Position numbers and translations under genes: made by a program
The notes under the pieces: model-generated
Databases searched by the model: none
Told to the model about the DNA's origin: nothing
Seen by the model: only the letters and a program-made list of their open reading frames with translations
DNA from: Acetatifactor aquisgranensis
GTDB lineage: Bacteria; Bacillota; Clostridia; Lachnospirales; Lachnospiraceae
NCBI RefSeq assembly: GCF_943193215.1
Contig: NZ_CALPDH010000015.1
Location: forward strand, 62,001 to 126,000
Direction: 5' to 3'
Length of the DNA stretch: 64,000 nucleotides
Shown here: one piece after another, positions 42,996 to 52,848 of the stretch
Layout: each line of letters begins with the position of its first letter
Numbering within the stretch: the stretch's first letter is position 1

Positions 42996-45611
42996 TTACA
43001 CGCTCAGCTTCAGCATGGCCATCAGCTCCTCATTGCCCAGCTCCGTGATCCACTTCTCCCCGCCGGAGCCGATCACGTTCTCCGCCAGTTCCTTCTTGGA
43101 TTCGATCATGGCGTCGATCTTCTCCTCGATGGTTCCCTGGCAAACCAGCTTATGCACCACCACGTCCTTTTTCTGGCCGATCCGGAAGGCCCGGTCTGTG
43201 GCCTGGTTCTCCACGGCGGGGTTCCACCAGCGGTCGAAATGAATCACATGGTTGGCTTTGGTCAGGTTCAGGCCGGTTCCACCCGCCTTCACGGACACCA
43301 CCATAAAGGGCACATATTTCTCCCCCTGGAAATCCTCCACGATCTTCCCCCGCTTCGCCACCGGCGTGCCGCCATGGAGCACATGTCCTTTCCTCCCGAA
43401 GACCTGCTCCAGGAACGCCGCCAGGTATTCCGTGATTTCCTTGAATTGCGTGAACACGATCACTCTTTCCCGTTTCTCGTATATGGTCTCGCAGATATCC
43501 TTCAGCATCAGGAGCTTCCCGCTCTCCTCCATGGCATAGGCGGACTGCCCCAGGAATTGATCCGGATGGTTGCAGATCTGCTTCAGCTTCATGATGGTGG
43601 TGAGGATGATGCCGCTGCGCTGGATGCCCTCCACCTTATCGATCATCTGCTCCATGTCCGCCACCGCTTTCCGGTAGAGGACGACCTGCTTCCTGCTCAG
43701 TGCCACATAGTCCACGCTCTCCAGCTTCTCCGGCAGATCCGAGATGATTTTTTTGTCCGTCTTCACCCGCCGGAGCATGAAGGGCGACACCATTGTCTTC
43801 AATCTCATGTAGCCCTCCGGATGCTCGTTTAAGCCCTTGCAGTATTCATGGAATTCTTTTGCGGTGCCCAGGAGCCCCTTGTTCAGGAAATCGAACAGCG
43901 ACCACAGGTTCATAAGCTCGTTCTCGATGGGCGTGCCCGTCATCACGATGCGCATCCGGGCGCTCAGCTTCTTGATCTCCCGGGTCTGCTTGGTGCCGGG
44001 GTTCTTGATGGCCTGCGCCTCGTCCAGGATGACGCAGTCCCATTTAATCTCCTGCAGGCCCCTGACACGCGCCGCCATGCCGTATGTGGTGATGGTCAGG
44101 AACGCCCGGCTTTCCGCCAGCTCCTCTTCCAATACCCCGGCGCTGCGTCCGTGGAGCAGCATGAAATCCAGTCCGGGCGCAAATCTCTCCGCCTCCCGCT
44201 GCCAGTTGCCCAGAAGGGAAGCCGGCAGCACCAGAAGGGCTCTGGCCGTCGGGTTCTGGGTGCGCAGCCTCTCCAGATAGGCCAGCACCTGGACCGTCTT
44301 CCCCAGCCCCATGTCGTCCGCCAGGCAGGCTCCGAAGCCCAGCCCGTCCATGTAGTTCAGCCAGGTATAGCCGTTCTTCTGGTAAGGCCGCAGGGTAGCC
44401 TGGAATGTCTTCGGCACCGGGGCTTTCCGGATGGTCTCGGGCTTGCGCATGTGCGTCAGGAATTCCGCCAGCCACTGTCCGTTGGACACCGCTGCCCCCA
44501 CGTCCTTCTGTCCCTTCCCCTGCCCCAGCTCCAGCTGCATGGCATCCAGCAAGGTCATCTCTCCCGGCATTCCCTCCAGCCTCGCAAGCAGCTCCCGCAG
44601 CTTCTCATGGTCTACCTCCACCCATTTCCCTTTCAGCAGCGCTAACCCTTCAGTCTGCTCCAGGAGCCTTCGCACCTCCTCCTCGGTGAGCTCCTCCCCG
44701 TCCACCACCAGCTTGGGACGCACGCCGATCAGCGTGTCAAAGCCCAGCATGGAGGGCTTCTCGTCCCCCAAGCTGGCCTCCAGGGTGACGCCCGCCGCCT
44801 TCCTTTTCCACCAGTTGGGTATCCGGCACAGGATCCCCGCCTGTTCGATGTCCTCGATCCGTTTCAGGAAATCGTAGGCCTCCTGTGCCGTCAGCCGCAG
44901 AGGGTGGAACATCTCGCCGCTCTCCATGAAGCCCGCGATCAGCTCCGATACCTCCGCGGCGCGGTTCAGGCAGGACAGGAGCTTCAGGAGCTTGTCCCGT
45001 TCATCCTTATACTCTGTCAGGGCATATTTCAGCGGCACATGGCGCACCTTGCCCGCCGCGTCTCTGGTGGCATAGGTGGCCAGGAAGGCAAAGGGGTATT
45101 CTTCCCCCCTGTTCTCCACCAGGTGGAAGAAAATCCGCTCGGGCACATGGAGATGCTGGCTCTTCTCCGTCAGGTACATCTCCACCGTCCCCTGATAGCC
45201 CCGTATCTCCTCCCTGAAGATCTTCAGCAGCCTGCGGAAGACCGCGGCGATCCACTTCCCGTCCACATGCTCCGCCCCGATGGCGAAGGGCACCGCCCGC
45301 AGGAGCGCCTCCACATCCTCTTCCAGAGCCTTCACCTCCACCTTTTCCCGGGCCAGTTCCAGCTCCGGCAGCCTGGTCAGGCATCTCAGGAAGGTGTCGG
45401 ATACCAGGTACAGGAAGCTTCCGGAGGCCGTAGGATTTTCGCTCCTCTCCTCGAATCCCATCTGGTACAGGGCATAGTATCTGTCCGCCTCGAACCGGCT
45501 CCTCCATGCATCCCCGCCGCTCTCCTCCTGAAGGGACGGGGCGTCCGGATAGAAATCTTTTTCCGTGAAAATGAACTGCAGCCCTTCCCCGCTGGTATTT
45601 GTCTTATCCAT
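42996..45611 (-). CDS. SNF2-family DNA helicase/translocase
   Basis: 871 residues. The N-terminal 400 residues carry a bacterial SNF2-associated region (LVVDGEELTEEEVRRLLEQ). The ATPase core follows: motif I LADDMGLGKTVQVLAYLE near 432, motif II VILDEAQAIKNP near 530, MTGTPIENELMNLWSLF, then C-terminal motifs HGGTPVAKR, GGTGLNLTKANHVIHFDRWW and VENQATDRAFRIGQ. It translocates on double-stranded DNA using ATP. All helicase motifs are present, so it should be active. Partner: the SWIM protein immediately downstream. Confidence 0.9.
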   Translation of the reverse strand: MDKTNTSGEGLQFIFTEKDFYPDAPSLQEESGGDAWRSRFEADRYYALYQMGFEERSENPTASGSFLYLVSDTFLRCLTRLPELELAREKVEVKALEEDVEALLRAVPFAIGAEHVDGKWIAAVFRRLLKIFREEIRGYQGTVEMYLTEKSQHLHVPERIFFHLVENRGEEYPFAFLATYATRDAAGKVRHVPLKYALTEYKDERDKLLKLLSCLNRAAEVSELIAGFMESGEMFHPLRLTAQEAYDFLKRIEDIEQAGILCRIPNWWKRKAAGVTLEASLGDEKPSMLGFDTLIGVRPKLVVDGEELTEEEVRRLLEQTEGLALLKGKWVEVDHEKLRELLARLEGMPGEMTLLDAMQLELGQGKGQKDVGAAVSNGQWLAEFLTHMRKPETIRKAPVPKTFQATLRPYQKNGYTWLNYMDGLGFGACLADDMGLGKTVQVLAYLERLRTQNPTARALLVLPASLLGNWQREAERFAPGLDFMLLHGRSAGVLEEELAESRAFLTITTYGMAARVRGLQEIKWDCVILDEAQAIKNPGTKQTREIKKLSARMRIVMTGTPIENELMNLWSLFDFLNKGLLGTAKEFHEYCKGLNEHPEGYMRLKTMVSPFMLRRVKTDKKIISDLPEKLESVDYVALSRKQVVLYRKAVADMEQMIDKVEGIQRSGIILTTIMKLKQICNHPDQFLGQSAYAMEESGKLLMLKDICETIYEKRERVIVFTQFKEITEYLAAFLEQVFGRKGHVLHGGTPVAKRGKIVEDFQGEKYVPFMVVSVKAGGTGLNLTKANHVIHFDRWWNPAVENQATDRAFRIGQKKDVVVHKLVCQGTIEEKIDAMIESKKELAENVIGSGGEKWITELGNEELMAMLKLSV

Positions 45612-45707
45612 AAAAATCGTCCTTCCGTGTTTTTTCTTTCGATATATTGTTATCTGTCCTTGATTTCAAGGCTGCCCTGCCGTTCCCGCGGCTGTCTGCC
45701 CCCGCTC

Positions 45708-47165
45708 TCACGAATCCGCCTTTGGCCTCCCGTCCTTCCCTTTCGCCCCCAGGGCCTCAAGGGCCGCCTCCGCCTTTGCCGCCACCTGCTTCTTCCGATT
45801 CTCCCTGGCGATCTCGAACAGCGACCCCACGATCTCCTTCAGCGCCTTCACGGTCTCTTCATCCACCTCTTTCAGCGCGGCGATCACCCCGTTCATGCTC
45901 TTCTTCCACTCCGCCGTGAAATCGATCAGATTGTCCGCCTGCGAAGCAGTAATCACCTGATACAGCGTGTCCACGAAGGTGCGCAGCTGCTGTTCGTTCA
46001 GGGACAGAATCCACTGGTTCAGGTTGTTGTCCATCTGCTGTCTGCGCTCATACAGACGGTCTGCCCGCACCAGATGGTTCCCCGTCACCAGCCAGGTATA
46101 GGGGTCGTGCTGGAGCAGCCCGAAGGTCTTGCTCTTCACCACCTGGAAATACATGCCGGACTCGAATATCATCCCCACCAGGGAGGAATTGGGCAGAATC
46201 TTCACCACCCTGTCCGCTATCTTCCCATAATCGCACTCCCGCAGCACCTCCGGCCGAAAGCCCGGCCCGTCCATGCTGTAGATTTTCAGGATACGATCCT
46301 GTATATCCGGCTTGCAGTTCATGGCGCTGTACACCGCCAGGTTCCCGCCCTTGGAGTGGCCTCCCACATAGAGCGGGCCGCCGAATCTCCCGGCCACCCT
46401 GTTCAGATACTCCACGCTTATGGCCTGTCCGGGCACCGGCGTGAGGAACGCCATGTTGAAGTCCTCCTTCCACCCTACGATAGTCTCGTCCGTACCCCGG
46501 TAGGCCACATAGCGGCTCCCGTCCCCCAGGGTAAAAGTCACCGCCGAGAACTGGGTCTCCCACCGCTCCTCTATTACATTTACGTAGTAATTCAGTTCCA
46601 GGTTCCGGAAGCGCTTCCCCTGAACCATCCTCTCGTAGAGGGCGCGGTTTGGCTTCTCATAGCGCACGTCCGCAAAGAGCTTCTCAAAATCCGGATGCTC
46701 CTTCAGGCTCTCCAGCGTGACACCCGGCCTCTCAGACGGCTCCACCAGAAATCCCTTCGAGACTTCCGCTTCGGCCTTATCTGCCGTTTCCCTTTCCGCC
46801 CCCATCGCTTCGGATGCCCCCGCTTTGGATGCCTCCACTCCAGATGTCTCCGCTCCAGATGTCTCCGCTTTACACGCCTCCACTCCAGATGTCCTCACTT
46901 TGGACACCTCCGCTCCAGATACCTTCACTTCGAACGCCTCCGCTCCAGATGCTCCAGATGCCCCCATTTCAGATGCCCCCGCTCCGGCATGTAATCCGCC
47001 TCCCGCCCCCGGTACGCCGGGCATGCCATCCTCTGCCCCAGGCACCATCCCGTCAAACTTCAGATACGCAAGCTGGCACAGCGCCAGGCTGTCCACATCC
47101 GTCATGGGCATTTCCCGAAAAGTGTATTTCCCATATTTTTCCAGATAGTTCAGCAATGTCCCCAT
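45708..47165 (-). CDS. Mbeg1-like (DUF2974) alpha/beta-hydrolase with pentapeptide repeat insert
   Basis: 485 residues from the ATG at 47165 (GGAGAGG upstream), beginning MGTLLNYLEKYGKYTFREMP. A 60-residue repetitive insert (about 50-115: SGAEV, SKVRT, SGVEA, CKAET...) follows, then the hydrolase fold with FRGTDETIV-like YRGTDETIVGWKEDFNMAF, nucleophile elbow VGGHSKGGNLAVY near 290 and SMDGPGF. Family members are lipase-like with unknown substrates. The C-terminal 100 residues are charged and helical. A fragment of a paralogue lies at 36428-36526. Confidence 0.8.
   Translation of the reverse strand: MGTLLNYLEKYGKYTFREMPMTDVDSLALCQLAYLKFDGMVPGAEDGMPGVPGAGGGLHAGAGASEMGASGASGAEAFEVKVSGAEVSKVRTSGVEACKAETSGAETSGVEASKAGASEAMGAERETADKAEAEVSKGFLVEPSERPGVTLESLKEHPDFEKLFADVRYEKPNRALYERMVQGKRFRNLELNYYVNVIEERWETQFSAVTFTLGDGSRYVAYRGTDETIVGWKEDFNMAFLTPVPGQAISVEYLNRVAGRFGGPLYVGGHSKGGNLAVYSAMNCKPDIQDRILKIYSMDGPGFRPEVLRECDYGKIADRVVKILPNSSLVGMIFESGMYFQVVKSKTFGLLQHDPYTWLVTGNHLVRADRLYERRQQMDNNLNQWILSLNEQQLRTFVDTLYQVITASQADNLIDFTAEWKKSMNGVIAALKEVDEETVKALKEIVGSLFEIARENRKKQVAAKAEAALEALGAKGKDGRPKADS
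46813..46986. repeat. 15-bp minisatellite inside the Mbeg1-like gene
   Basis: About eleven to twelve degenerate copies of a 15-bp unit (GATGTCTCCGCTCCA on the plus strand, one unit shortened to 9 bp) encode a five-residue repeat of the form SGxEx. Copy number could change in whole codons without a frameshift. Confidence 0.8.
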
Positions 47166-47344
47166 CTTACACCTCTCCCGCAAAACATCCTCATTCCTGT
47201 CCCGGATTCGGCGCTCCGGCATCCCCATATCCCTTCCGGCCCGGCTTCCCCCCATGCCCCATATGCCGCCTCCGGCACTGCCCTGCAGAACCGCATCGAC
47301 CCCAAATCAATACTTCCCTGCCTTTTCCGCAGCCGGGAGGGGAA

Positions 47345-47533
47345 TCAGAGCACGATGCATATTATAACCACAATCATGAAAACAATGATATACAGCGCCC
47401 ATGCCCACTTATTTCCCAGATTCACAGTCCAGCTGCACTCATGATTCCGTCTCTTGACAATCAGCCTTTTATCCTCTCTGTTGAAATATATCCTTCCCGT
47501 TATCCATCCTTCGTCCCTGTGGCCTGATTTCAC
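47345..47533 (-). CDS. Small DUF5808-like membrane protein
   Basis: 62 residues from a GTG at 47533 with GGAGG close upstream. The soluble part (RDEGWITGRIYFNREDKRLI, then VKRRNHECSWTVNLGNKWAW) matches the DUF5808 pattern W-G-xx-Y-N-x-D-x-R-L-x-V-x-K-R. It is followed by one membrane helix (LYIIVFMIVVIICIVL). Function unknown. Confidence 0.65.
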   Translation of the reverse strand: MKSGHRDEGWITGRIYFNREDKRLIVKRRNHECSWTVNLGNKWAWALYIIVFMIVVIICIVL

Positions 47534-47607
47534 AAAAATCCTCCATGCCGCCCTGGCGGCTCAAATCGAAACGTGAACCCCCTTCCTGCCAGATTTCATA
47601 CCGGACT

Positions 47608-48315
47608 TCACGCGTTCCTGGTATACCTGCACCGCGGAAAGGAGCTGCAGCCCCAGAACGCGCCGAATTTCCCCTTGCGCTTCACCAGGGCCCCGCCGCA
47701 GTTCGGGCAGCTTTCCTCCGTTGCGCTGGCCCTGCTCCCCGAAGCATTTCCCCCCATGCTCTGCGCCCTGCTCCCCAGTATCCTGCCCATGCATTCGTAG
47801 CACTGCCGGTTCATGTCACAGTCCTTCAGGGCTCTGTGCGCCCCCTGGGTATCAATCCCGAAATGGGCTGCCAGATCCGTCAGCCTGTATCGGTACAGCC
47901 CGGGCAGACAGCTTTTGGCCAGATACAGCGTATCCACATAATCGTTTGGCACCGTCCGCTTCAGCGCCCTGGCAGCGCCGTTATAGAGGAAGAGCATGTC
48001 GAAGGTATGTATATTGTGTCCTACAAGCACGTCTTCTCCTATGAAGGCAAGGAACCTGCCCAGCGCGTCCCGCAAATCCGGGGCCTCCCGCACCATCCTG
48101 TCCGTGATGCCATTGACCCTGGAGGCCGCATAGGGAATGGGCCTGCCGGGATTCACCAGCGTGGAGAACTCCTCCGCCGCTTTTCCCTCCCGCACCCGTA
48201 TGCCGGAGATTTCAATCATCTCATCCGCCTCAGGGCTCAGCCCCGTGGTCTCCAAATCGAATACCACATAATCCTTTGTGTACAGGCTCAGCCTTTTTCC
48301 TCTTTCCGCCGCCAT
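47608..48315 (-). CDS. DEDDh exonuclease with C-terminal topoisomerase-type zinc finger
   Basis: 235 residues from the ATG at 48315 (AAGGAGG upstream). VVFDLETTGLSPEADEMIEI (Exo I, Asp/Glu), LVGHNIHTFDMLFLY (Exo II) and GAHRALKDCDMN (Exo III, His/Asp) make a complete DnaQ-like 3'-5' exonuclease site. The tail CPNCGGALVKRKGKFGAFWG and CSSFPRC is a four-cysteine zinc ribbon like those of topoisomerase I, likely for nucleic-acid binding. Role in repair or RNA/DNA turnover. Confidence 0.85.
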   Translation of the reverse strand: MAAERGKRLSLYTKDYVVFDLETTGLSPEADEMIEISGIRVREGKAAEEFSTLVNPGRPIPYAASRVNGITDRMVREAPDLRDALGRFLAFIGEDVLVGHNIHTFDMLFLYNGAARALKRTVPNDYVDTLYLAKSCLPGLYRYRLTDLAAHFGIDTQGAHRALKDCDMNRQCYECMGRILGSRAQSMGGNASGSRASATEESCPNCGGALVKRKGKFGAFWGCSSFPRCRYTRNA

Positions 48316-48380
48316 CGCATCCTCCTTGGTCCTTTTACCCTTTTCCCCTGCCCTGCAGGACAGGCTTTTATATGAGGAAA

Positions 48381-48401
48381 AGAGGCTGCAGCAACAGCCC
48401 C
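48381..48401 (-). terminator. Weak terminator candidate after secDF
   Basis: On the minus strand GGGGCTG (48395-48401) pairs with CAGCCTC (48382-48388), one wobble, followed by TCTTTTCC. Short stem and a broken T-tract. Confidence 0.4.
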
Positions 48402-48427
48402 TTTCCAAACGATACGTTTCTCTTACG

Positions 48428-50686
48428 TTATTTTTCCTTCTTCGGAAGGAATTTCTGCCGGAACACATACCACAGGCTTCCCGCCAGGCAGATGGAGGAG
48501 TATGCGCCGCAGACGATGCCCACCATCAAAGGCAGCGCGAAGTCCCGGATGCTGGTGACGCCCAGCACATACAGCACCGCCACCATGATGAATGTGGTCA
48601 GGGAGGTGAAGATGCTCCTGGACATGGTCTGCGTGACGCTCTTGTCCACGATGTCCTTCAGGTCGTCCTTGTGGCTCATGGTCGCCATATTCTCACGGAT
48701 ACGGTCGAAGATGACGATGGTGGCGTTGATGGAATAGCCCACAATGGTCAGCATACAGGCCACGAAGGTATTGCTCACGGAGACCCTGGCCACCGCGTAG
48801 AACGCCAGCACCACCAGCACGTCGTGCAGCAGCGCGATGATGCTGCTTAAGCCGAACCGGAGATCCTTGAACCGGATGCGGATGTAGAGCAGCATGAATA
48901 TGATGGCCACCACCACCGCGATTACGGTGTCCGACTTCATCTCACTGCTGATGACGGAGCTGATGGTCTCGGAGGTGATCATATTTTCCTCCACGCCGAA
49001 CTTGTCCACGAACATCTGGTTCAGCTCTTCCCTCTGCTCCACGTTCAGGGTGGAAGTCTTGAAGATGACCTCATTGGAGTCCTGAACCGTCTGGATCTGA
49101 ACCGCGCCTCCCGCGATCTCTTCAATAAAAGGCGCCACCTCGGCATTGGCCTTCTCCAGCGTCATAGCCTCAGGGAACGCCACCGTGGTAGCCGTACCGC
49201 CCTTGAATTCCAGGCTGTAGTTCAGCGCGTCCCCGGAGGATGCCTTGTGCACACCCATGACGATGAATCCGGCCGCGATCACCGCCAGGGAGACACCGAA
49301 GAAGATGCCTTTCCTGGAAACAATGGACAATGCCTTGCGCTCCCTGCCCACGCCGTAGAGCTTCTCGCTCTTAAGTCCCAGGGCATAGAACGCGTACAGC
49401 AGATATCTGGTCACCACCAAAGCCGTGAACATGGAGAGCACGATGCCCAGCGCCAGAGTCTGTGCAAAGCCCTTCACCGTGCCGGGTCCCAGCAGGAGCA
49501 GTACGCCCGCGGCGATCAGCGTGGTGATGTTGCCGTCGATGATGGCGGAAAGCGCCTTGTCGAAACCGATTTTTATCGCATTGCGCACAGTCTTGCCCGA
49601 TGCCAGTTCTTCGCGGATACGTGCAAAGATAATCACATTTGCGTCCACCGCCATACCGATGGACAGGATGATGCCCGCCACGCCCGACAATGTCAATGTC
49701 ATGTCAAAGCCGTTCAGCAGCAGAATCACCAGCGCCACATAGCACAGCAGCGCGATTCCCGATGCCAGGCCAGGAATCAGATACACCACTATCATGAAGA
49801 TGATGACCAGCGCCAGGCCGATGGCCCCTGCCTTCAGGCTGGTGTCGATGGCCTCCACGCCCAGCTGGGCGCCCACCACCTTGGAGTGCAGCTCCTCCAG
49901 CTCCAGCTTCAGGCCGCCGATGCGGATGGTGGATGCCAGGTTCTCCGCCCTTTCATAAGACTCCATGGGGGAAATCTGGGCGCTGCCGTCGGTGATGACC
50001 GCGTTCACCCCGGGAGCGCTGATGATGTTTCCGTCATAATAAATCGCCAGGGACTCATTCTTGTCAAAGGCCCTCTGTGTGACTTCCGCGAATTTCTTCG
50101 CGCCCTCGTCCGTCATGGTCAGGCTCACCGCGAACTCAGAGCCCATGTTGGTCTGGAGGCTGCCCGCGCTGGCTTCCTTCACATCCGTGCCCTGCACCTG
50201 GATGGAACCGTCCTCCAGCAGCTCGTCGATGGTCTTGTTCAGCACATACCCCACGCCGTAGGTGCCGTCCGGGTTCTGTACTGTCTGCTGGCTGTAGTTC
50301 TGATTGCCCTGGTCGTCCGTCTGGGCGATGAAATACAGCGTACCGGGCCTGCCCAGCTCCTGCAGGATGGCATTGGCATCGCTGACGCCGGGAATCTCGA
50401 TATTGATCCTGTCAGTGCCCTCCTGATAGACAATGGCCTCCGTGCTGTAGTTCTCCACGCGCTTCTGCAGCTTCGCTATGGTATCGCTCATGTCCGTGGC
50501 GCTGGGATCTTCGTCCCCCACCACCTGATAGGTGATGCTGACGCCGCCGGCCAGGTCCAGGCCTAAGTTGATGTCAGACATGCTCCCCTCACCCTCCGGA
50601 TTCACGCCGAAGACGTCCACATAGGTGACGCCTATCAAAGCCAGCAGGACACAAAGCAATACTACAATCGCCTTGTTCTTTTTCAT
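48428..50686 (-). CDS. secDF: Fused SecD-SecF protein-translocase subunit
   Basis: 752 residues, AAAGGA before the ATG. The SecD half opens with a membrane helix and has LGLDLAGGVSITYQV, the periplasmic region with GRPGTLYFIAQTDD, and GVAGIILSIGMAVDANVIIF. The SecF half begins near residue 450 and has YSLEFKGGTATTVAF, VGYSINATIVIFDRIREN and SIFTSLTTFIMVAVLY. Twelve membrane segments in all. It uses the proton gradient to pull exported proteins through SecYEG. It is downstream of the SCIFF maturase, the order found in many Clostridia. Confidence 0.95.
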   Translation of the reverse strand: MKKNKAIVVLLCVLLALIGVTYVDVFGVNPEGEGSMSDINLGLDLAGGVSITYQVVGDEDPSATDMSDTIAKLQKRVENYSTEAIVYQEGTDRINIEIPGVSDANAILQELGRPGTLYFIAQTDDQGNQNYSQQTVQNPDGTYGVGYVLNKTIDELLEDGSIQVQGTDVKEASAGSLQTNMGSEFAVSLTMTDEGAKKFAEVTQRAFDKNESLAIYYDGNIISAPGVNAVITDGSAQISPMESYERAENLASTIRIGGLKLELEELHSKVVGAQLGVEAIDTSLKAGAIGLALVIIFMIVVYLIPGLASGIALLCYVALVILLLNGFDMTLTLSGVAGIILSIGMAVDANVIIFARIREELASGKTVRNAIKIGFDKALSAIIDGNITTLIAAGVLLLLGPGTVKGFAQTLALGIVLSMFTALVVTRYLLYAFYALGLKSEKLYGVGRERKALSIVSRKGIFFGVSLAVIAAGFIVMGVHKASSGDALNYSLEFKGGTATTVAFPEAMTLEKANAEVAPFIEEIAGGAVQIQTVQDSNEVIFKTSTLNVEQREELNQMFVDKFGVEENMITSETISSVISSEMKSDTVIAVVVAIIFMLLYIRIRFKDLRFGLSSIIALLHDVLVVLAFYAVARVSVSNTFVACMLTIVGYSINATIVIFDRIRENMATMSHKDDLKDIVDKSVTQTMSRSIFTSLTTFIMVAVLYVLGVTSIRDFALPLMVGIVCGAYSSICLAGSLWYVFRQKFLPKKEK

Positions 50687-50816
50687 GTTCTTTTATCCTT
50701 TCTTTAATTTATGGTTCTGCAAGTATCCGTCAGGTACCAGGGCTCTCGGCTCGGCATAGCGCACACGCCCGCCTGTGTCCGCGCGTTTCAAGAGCATCTG
50801 GCGGATGCCTGCCAGT

Positions 50817-52202
50817 TTATAGCTCCGCCTCCGCGACTTTCAGCATAATCGCGCATTCCACGCGCTTGCGCTCCAGCTCACAGCCCACATCGTAAGCATC
50901 GTTGATATTGCCATGGAAATTATAGGAATTTGCTGCGCAGCCGCCGCTGCAGTAGAATTTGGCAAAGCACTTCCTGCACTTCTCCTTGGCATAGACATTG
51001 CAGCTCTTGAATTCATCCCGGATATCACTCCGCAGAACTCCTTCCTCCACATTGCCCATGAGGAATTTTTCATTCCCTACGAACTGGTGGCAGGGATACA
51101 AATCACCCCAGGGCGTCACGGCCAGATATTCCGTCCCCGAGCCGCAGCCGGAGAGCCGCTTAGCCACACAGGGCCCTCCCTCTAAATCTATCATAAAGTG
51201 AAAAAAATTGAAAGCCTTTCCCTCTTTCCTGCGCTTTATCATTTCCGCCGCCAGCCTGTCATATTCCTCCTTCAGCGCCGGCAGGTCTTCCTCCCGGATA
51301 GCGTAATCGTCCTCCGGCCCCGCCACCACGGGCTCCACGGAAATCTGCTGAAAGCCCAAATCCGCCAGATGCAGCACATCCCTGGAAAAGTCCAGATTAT
51401 TTCGGGTAAAAGTGCCACGCACATAGTACCTTTCCTGCCCTCTGCTCTCGGCCACCTTCTGGAACTTCGGCACAATCAGATCATAACTGCCCTGTCCGCC
51501 TCGAAAAGGACGCATTTTATCGTTAATTTCTTTACGGCCATCGATGCTTAAAACGATATTTGCCATCTCGCGGTTGGCGAATTCCAGAATCTCGTCATTC
51601 AAAAGCACACCGTTGGTAGTCAGAGTAAAGCGGAATTTCTTGTTGTTCGGCTCTTCCAGGCTCCGGCCGTACTCTACCAAATCATGCACCACCTGCCAGT
51701 TCATCAGCGGCTCCCCGCCGAAGAAATCCACCTCCAGATTCACCCGGTTCCCGGAATTAGCTACCAAAAAATCCAGCGCTTTCTTCCCTGCCTCCAGGCT
51801 CATCAGCGCTCGCCTGCCATGGTACTCTCCTTCTTCCGCGAAACAATACTTACAGGCCAGGTTGCAGTCGTGAGCGATATGGAGGCACAGCGCTTTCACC
51901 ACTGTATGACGCTTCTTAAAGTCAAAGACATAGTTCTCGTAGATATCCTTTGCAAACAGCGTCTCGTCCCCCACAAGCTCCAGAACCTCATCCACAGCCT
52001 CCGAAATCTCCCCCACAGGATAGGGCAGGTTTTCCCCTTCTAAAAGAGAGTTTCTGACGGCATCCGCATCCCTCACGCCCTGTTCCACAAGGGATTCCAC
52101 CAGCGGAATGATGTCGTAGACCACATCGTCCACCACATGGATGGAACCGCTGTTGACATCCATGACGATATTGTATCCATTGCTTTTATATTGGTGTATC
52201 AC
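50817..52202 (-). CDS. scfB: SCIFF-peptide radical SAM maturase (thioether-forming)
   Basis: 461 residues from the GTG at 52202, where AAAGGGA lies seven bases upstream and the sequence begins xIHQYKSNGYNIVMDVNSG as in relatives; a longer frame to 52247 is less likely. The radical SAM cluster CNLACKYCF near residue 107 binds SAM; the SPASM/twitch region holds CGSGTEYLAVTPWGDLYPC and CNVYAKEKCRKCF...YCSGGC for auxiliary clusters. It installs Cys-to-alpha-carbon thioether links in the SCIFF peptide encoded 150 bp upstream. Confidence 0.95.
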   Translation of the reverse strand: MIHQYKSNGYNIVMDVNSGSIHVVDDVVYDIIPLVESLVEQGVRDADAVRNSLLEGENLPYPVGEISEAVDEVLELVGDETLFAKDIYENYVFDFKKRHTVVKALCLHIAHDCNLACKYCFAEEGEYHGRRALMSLEAGKKALDFLVANSGNRVNLEVDFFGGEPLMNWQVVHDLVEYGRSLEEPNNKKFRFTLTTNGVLLNDEILEFANREMANIVLSIDGRKEINDKMRPFRGGQGSYDLIVPKFQKVAESRGQERYYVRGTFTRNNLDFSRDVLHLADLGFQQISVEPVVAGPEDDYAIREEDLPALKEEYDRLAAEMIKRRKEGKAFNFFHFMIDLEGGPCVAKRLSGCGSGTEYLAVTPWGDLYPCHQFVGNEKFLMGNVEEGVLRSDIRDEFKSCNVYAKEKCRKCFAKFYCSGGCAANSYNFHGNINDAYDVGCELERKRVECAIMLKVAEAEL

Positions 52203-52352
52203 TGAAATATCCCTTTCCCTGTGCCTAAATATAGCAACAAAGTTCAAGCAGCGAAAGAATCCGCTGCTTGCCCTGAATGAAAACGCACGCTTATGTAACT
52301 ATTGTAGTTACAATTCACGACTCCTTCTGCGTCACAGCCGTAAATAGCAACA

Positions 52353-52496
52353 CTATTTTACCTTCTCACAGCTCTGATTTCCCACTGTGCAGGAAGTCTT
52401 ACATGCAGACTGGCAGGAGGTCTGGCACTCACCGCAGCCGCCTTTCTTCATGGATTCTTTCAGGTTCCTTGTGGTCAAAGTCTTGATATGCTTCAT
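52353..52496 (-). CDS. scfA: SCIFF ribosomal peptide precursor (six cysteines)
   Basis: 47 residues, translated by me from the ATG at 52496 with GGAGG about eleven bases upstream, ending in TAG at 52353. The leader MKHIKTLTTRNLKESMKKGG is followed by a core with six cysteines (CGECQTSC, then ACKTSC, then SC near the end), exactly the six-Cys-in-forty-five pattern. The leader is recognised by the maturase encoded next to it. The mature product's function is still unknown. Confidence 0.95.
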   Translation of the reverse strand: MKHIKTLTTRNLKESMKKGGCGECQTSCQSACKTSCTVGNQSCEKVK

Positions 52497-52535
52497 CTCA
52501 AAAAAGCCTCCTTACATTTTCTTGAAACTTTTTGT

Positions 52536-52563
52536 AGTATATCATAAAATATCTATTTGTAAA
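52536..52563 (-). promoter_or_regulatory. Promoter candidate for the SCIFF operon
   Basis: Minus strand: TTTACA (52558-52563), 16 bases, TATACT (52536-52541), about 40 bp before the SCIFF start codon in an AT-rich stretch. Confidence 0.55.
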
Positions 52564-52596
52564 AGGGTTTTTTCAAAAAAAGTGGCACTCCTCCGC

Positions 52597-52848
52597 AAAC
52601 TGCTGCTTACTTTTAGATGGCATAAAGATTTTCCGCTAAATCAGTTTGATTTTTCAAGTCTTATAAAACATATAGAAAAGGAATCGCTCATACCGGATAT
52701 TATTGTTGACACGGACACAGGGATAGAGTTTTATGGTGCAGATACCGTTTCAAAAGAAATTCTGATCAGCATTCTTAAAAATTTTAATATGCTTGATAAC
52801 CTTGCCCAAAATGACAGCAAACAACAATATGAAAAACATACACATCTT
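52597..52848 (+). other. Possible coding remnant, unrecognised
   Basis: A plus-strand frame reads RWHKDFPLNQFDFSSLIKHI, then PDIIVDTDTGIEFYGADTVS and KEILISILKNFNMLDNL. It has protein-like composition and AT-rich codons unlike its surroundings, but no clear start or family. Beyond 52848 the frame loses this character. The rest of 52850-53062 shows nothing. Confidence 0.3.

Noticed and set aside
46813..46986. CRISPR array in the regular short repeats
   Set aside because: Period is 15 bp without spacers and lies in frame inside a protein gene.
47561..50566. Plus-strand frames opposite secDF and the exonuclease
   Set aside because: No domain signal; the minus-strand products are unmistakable.
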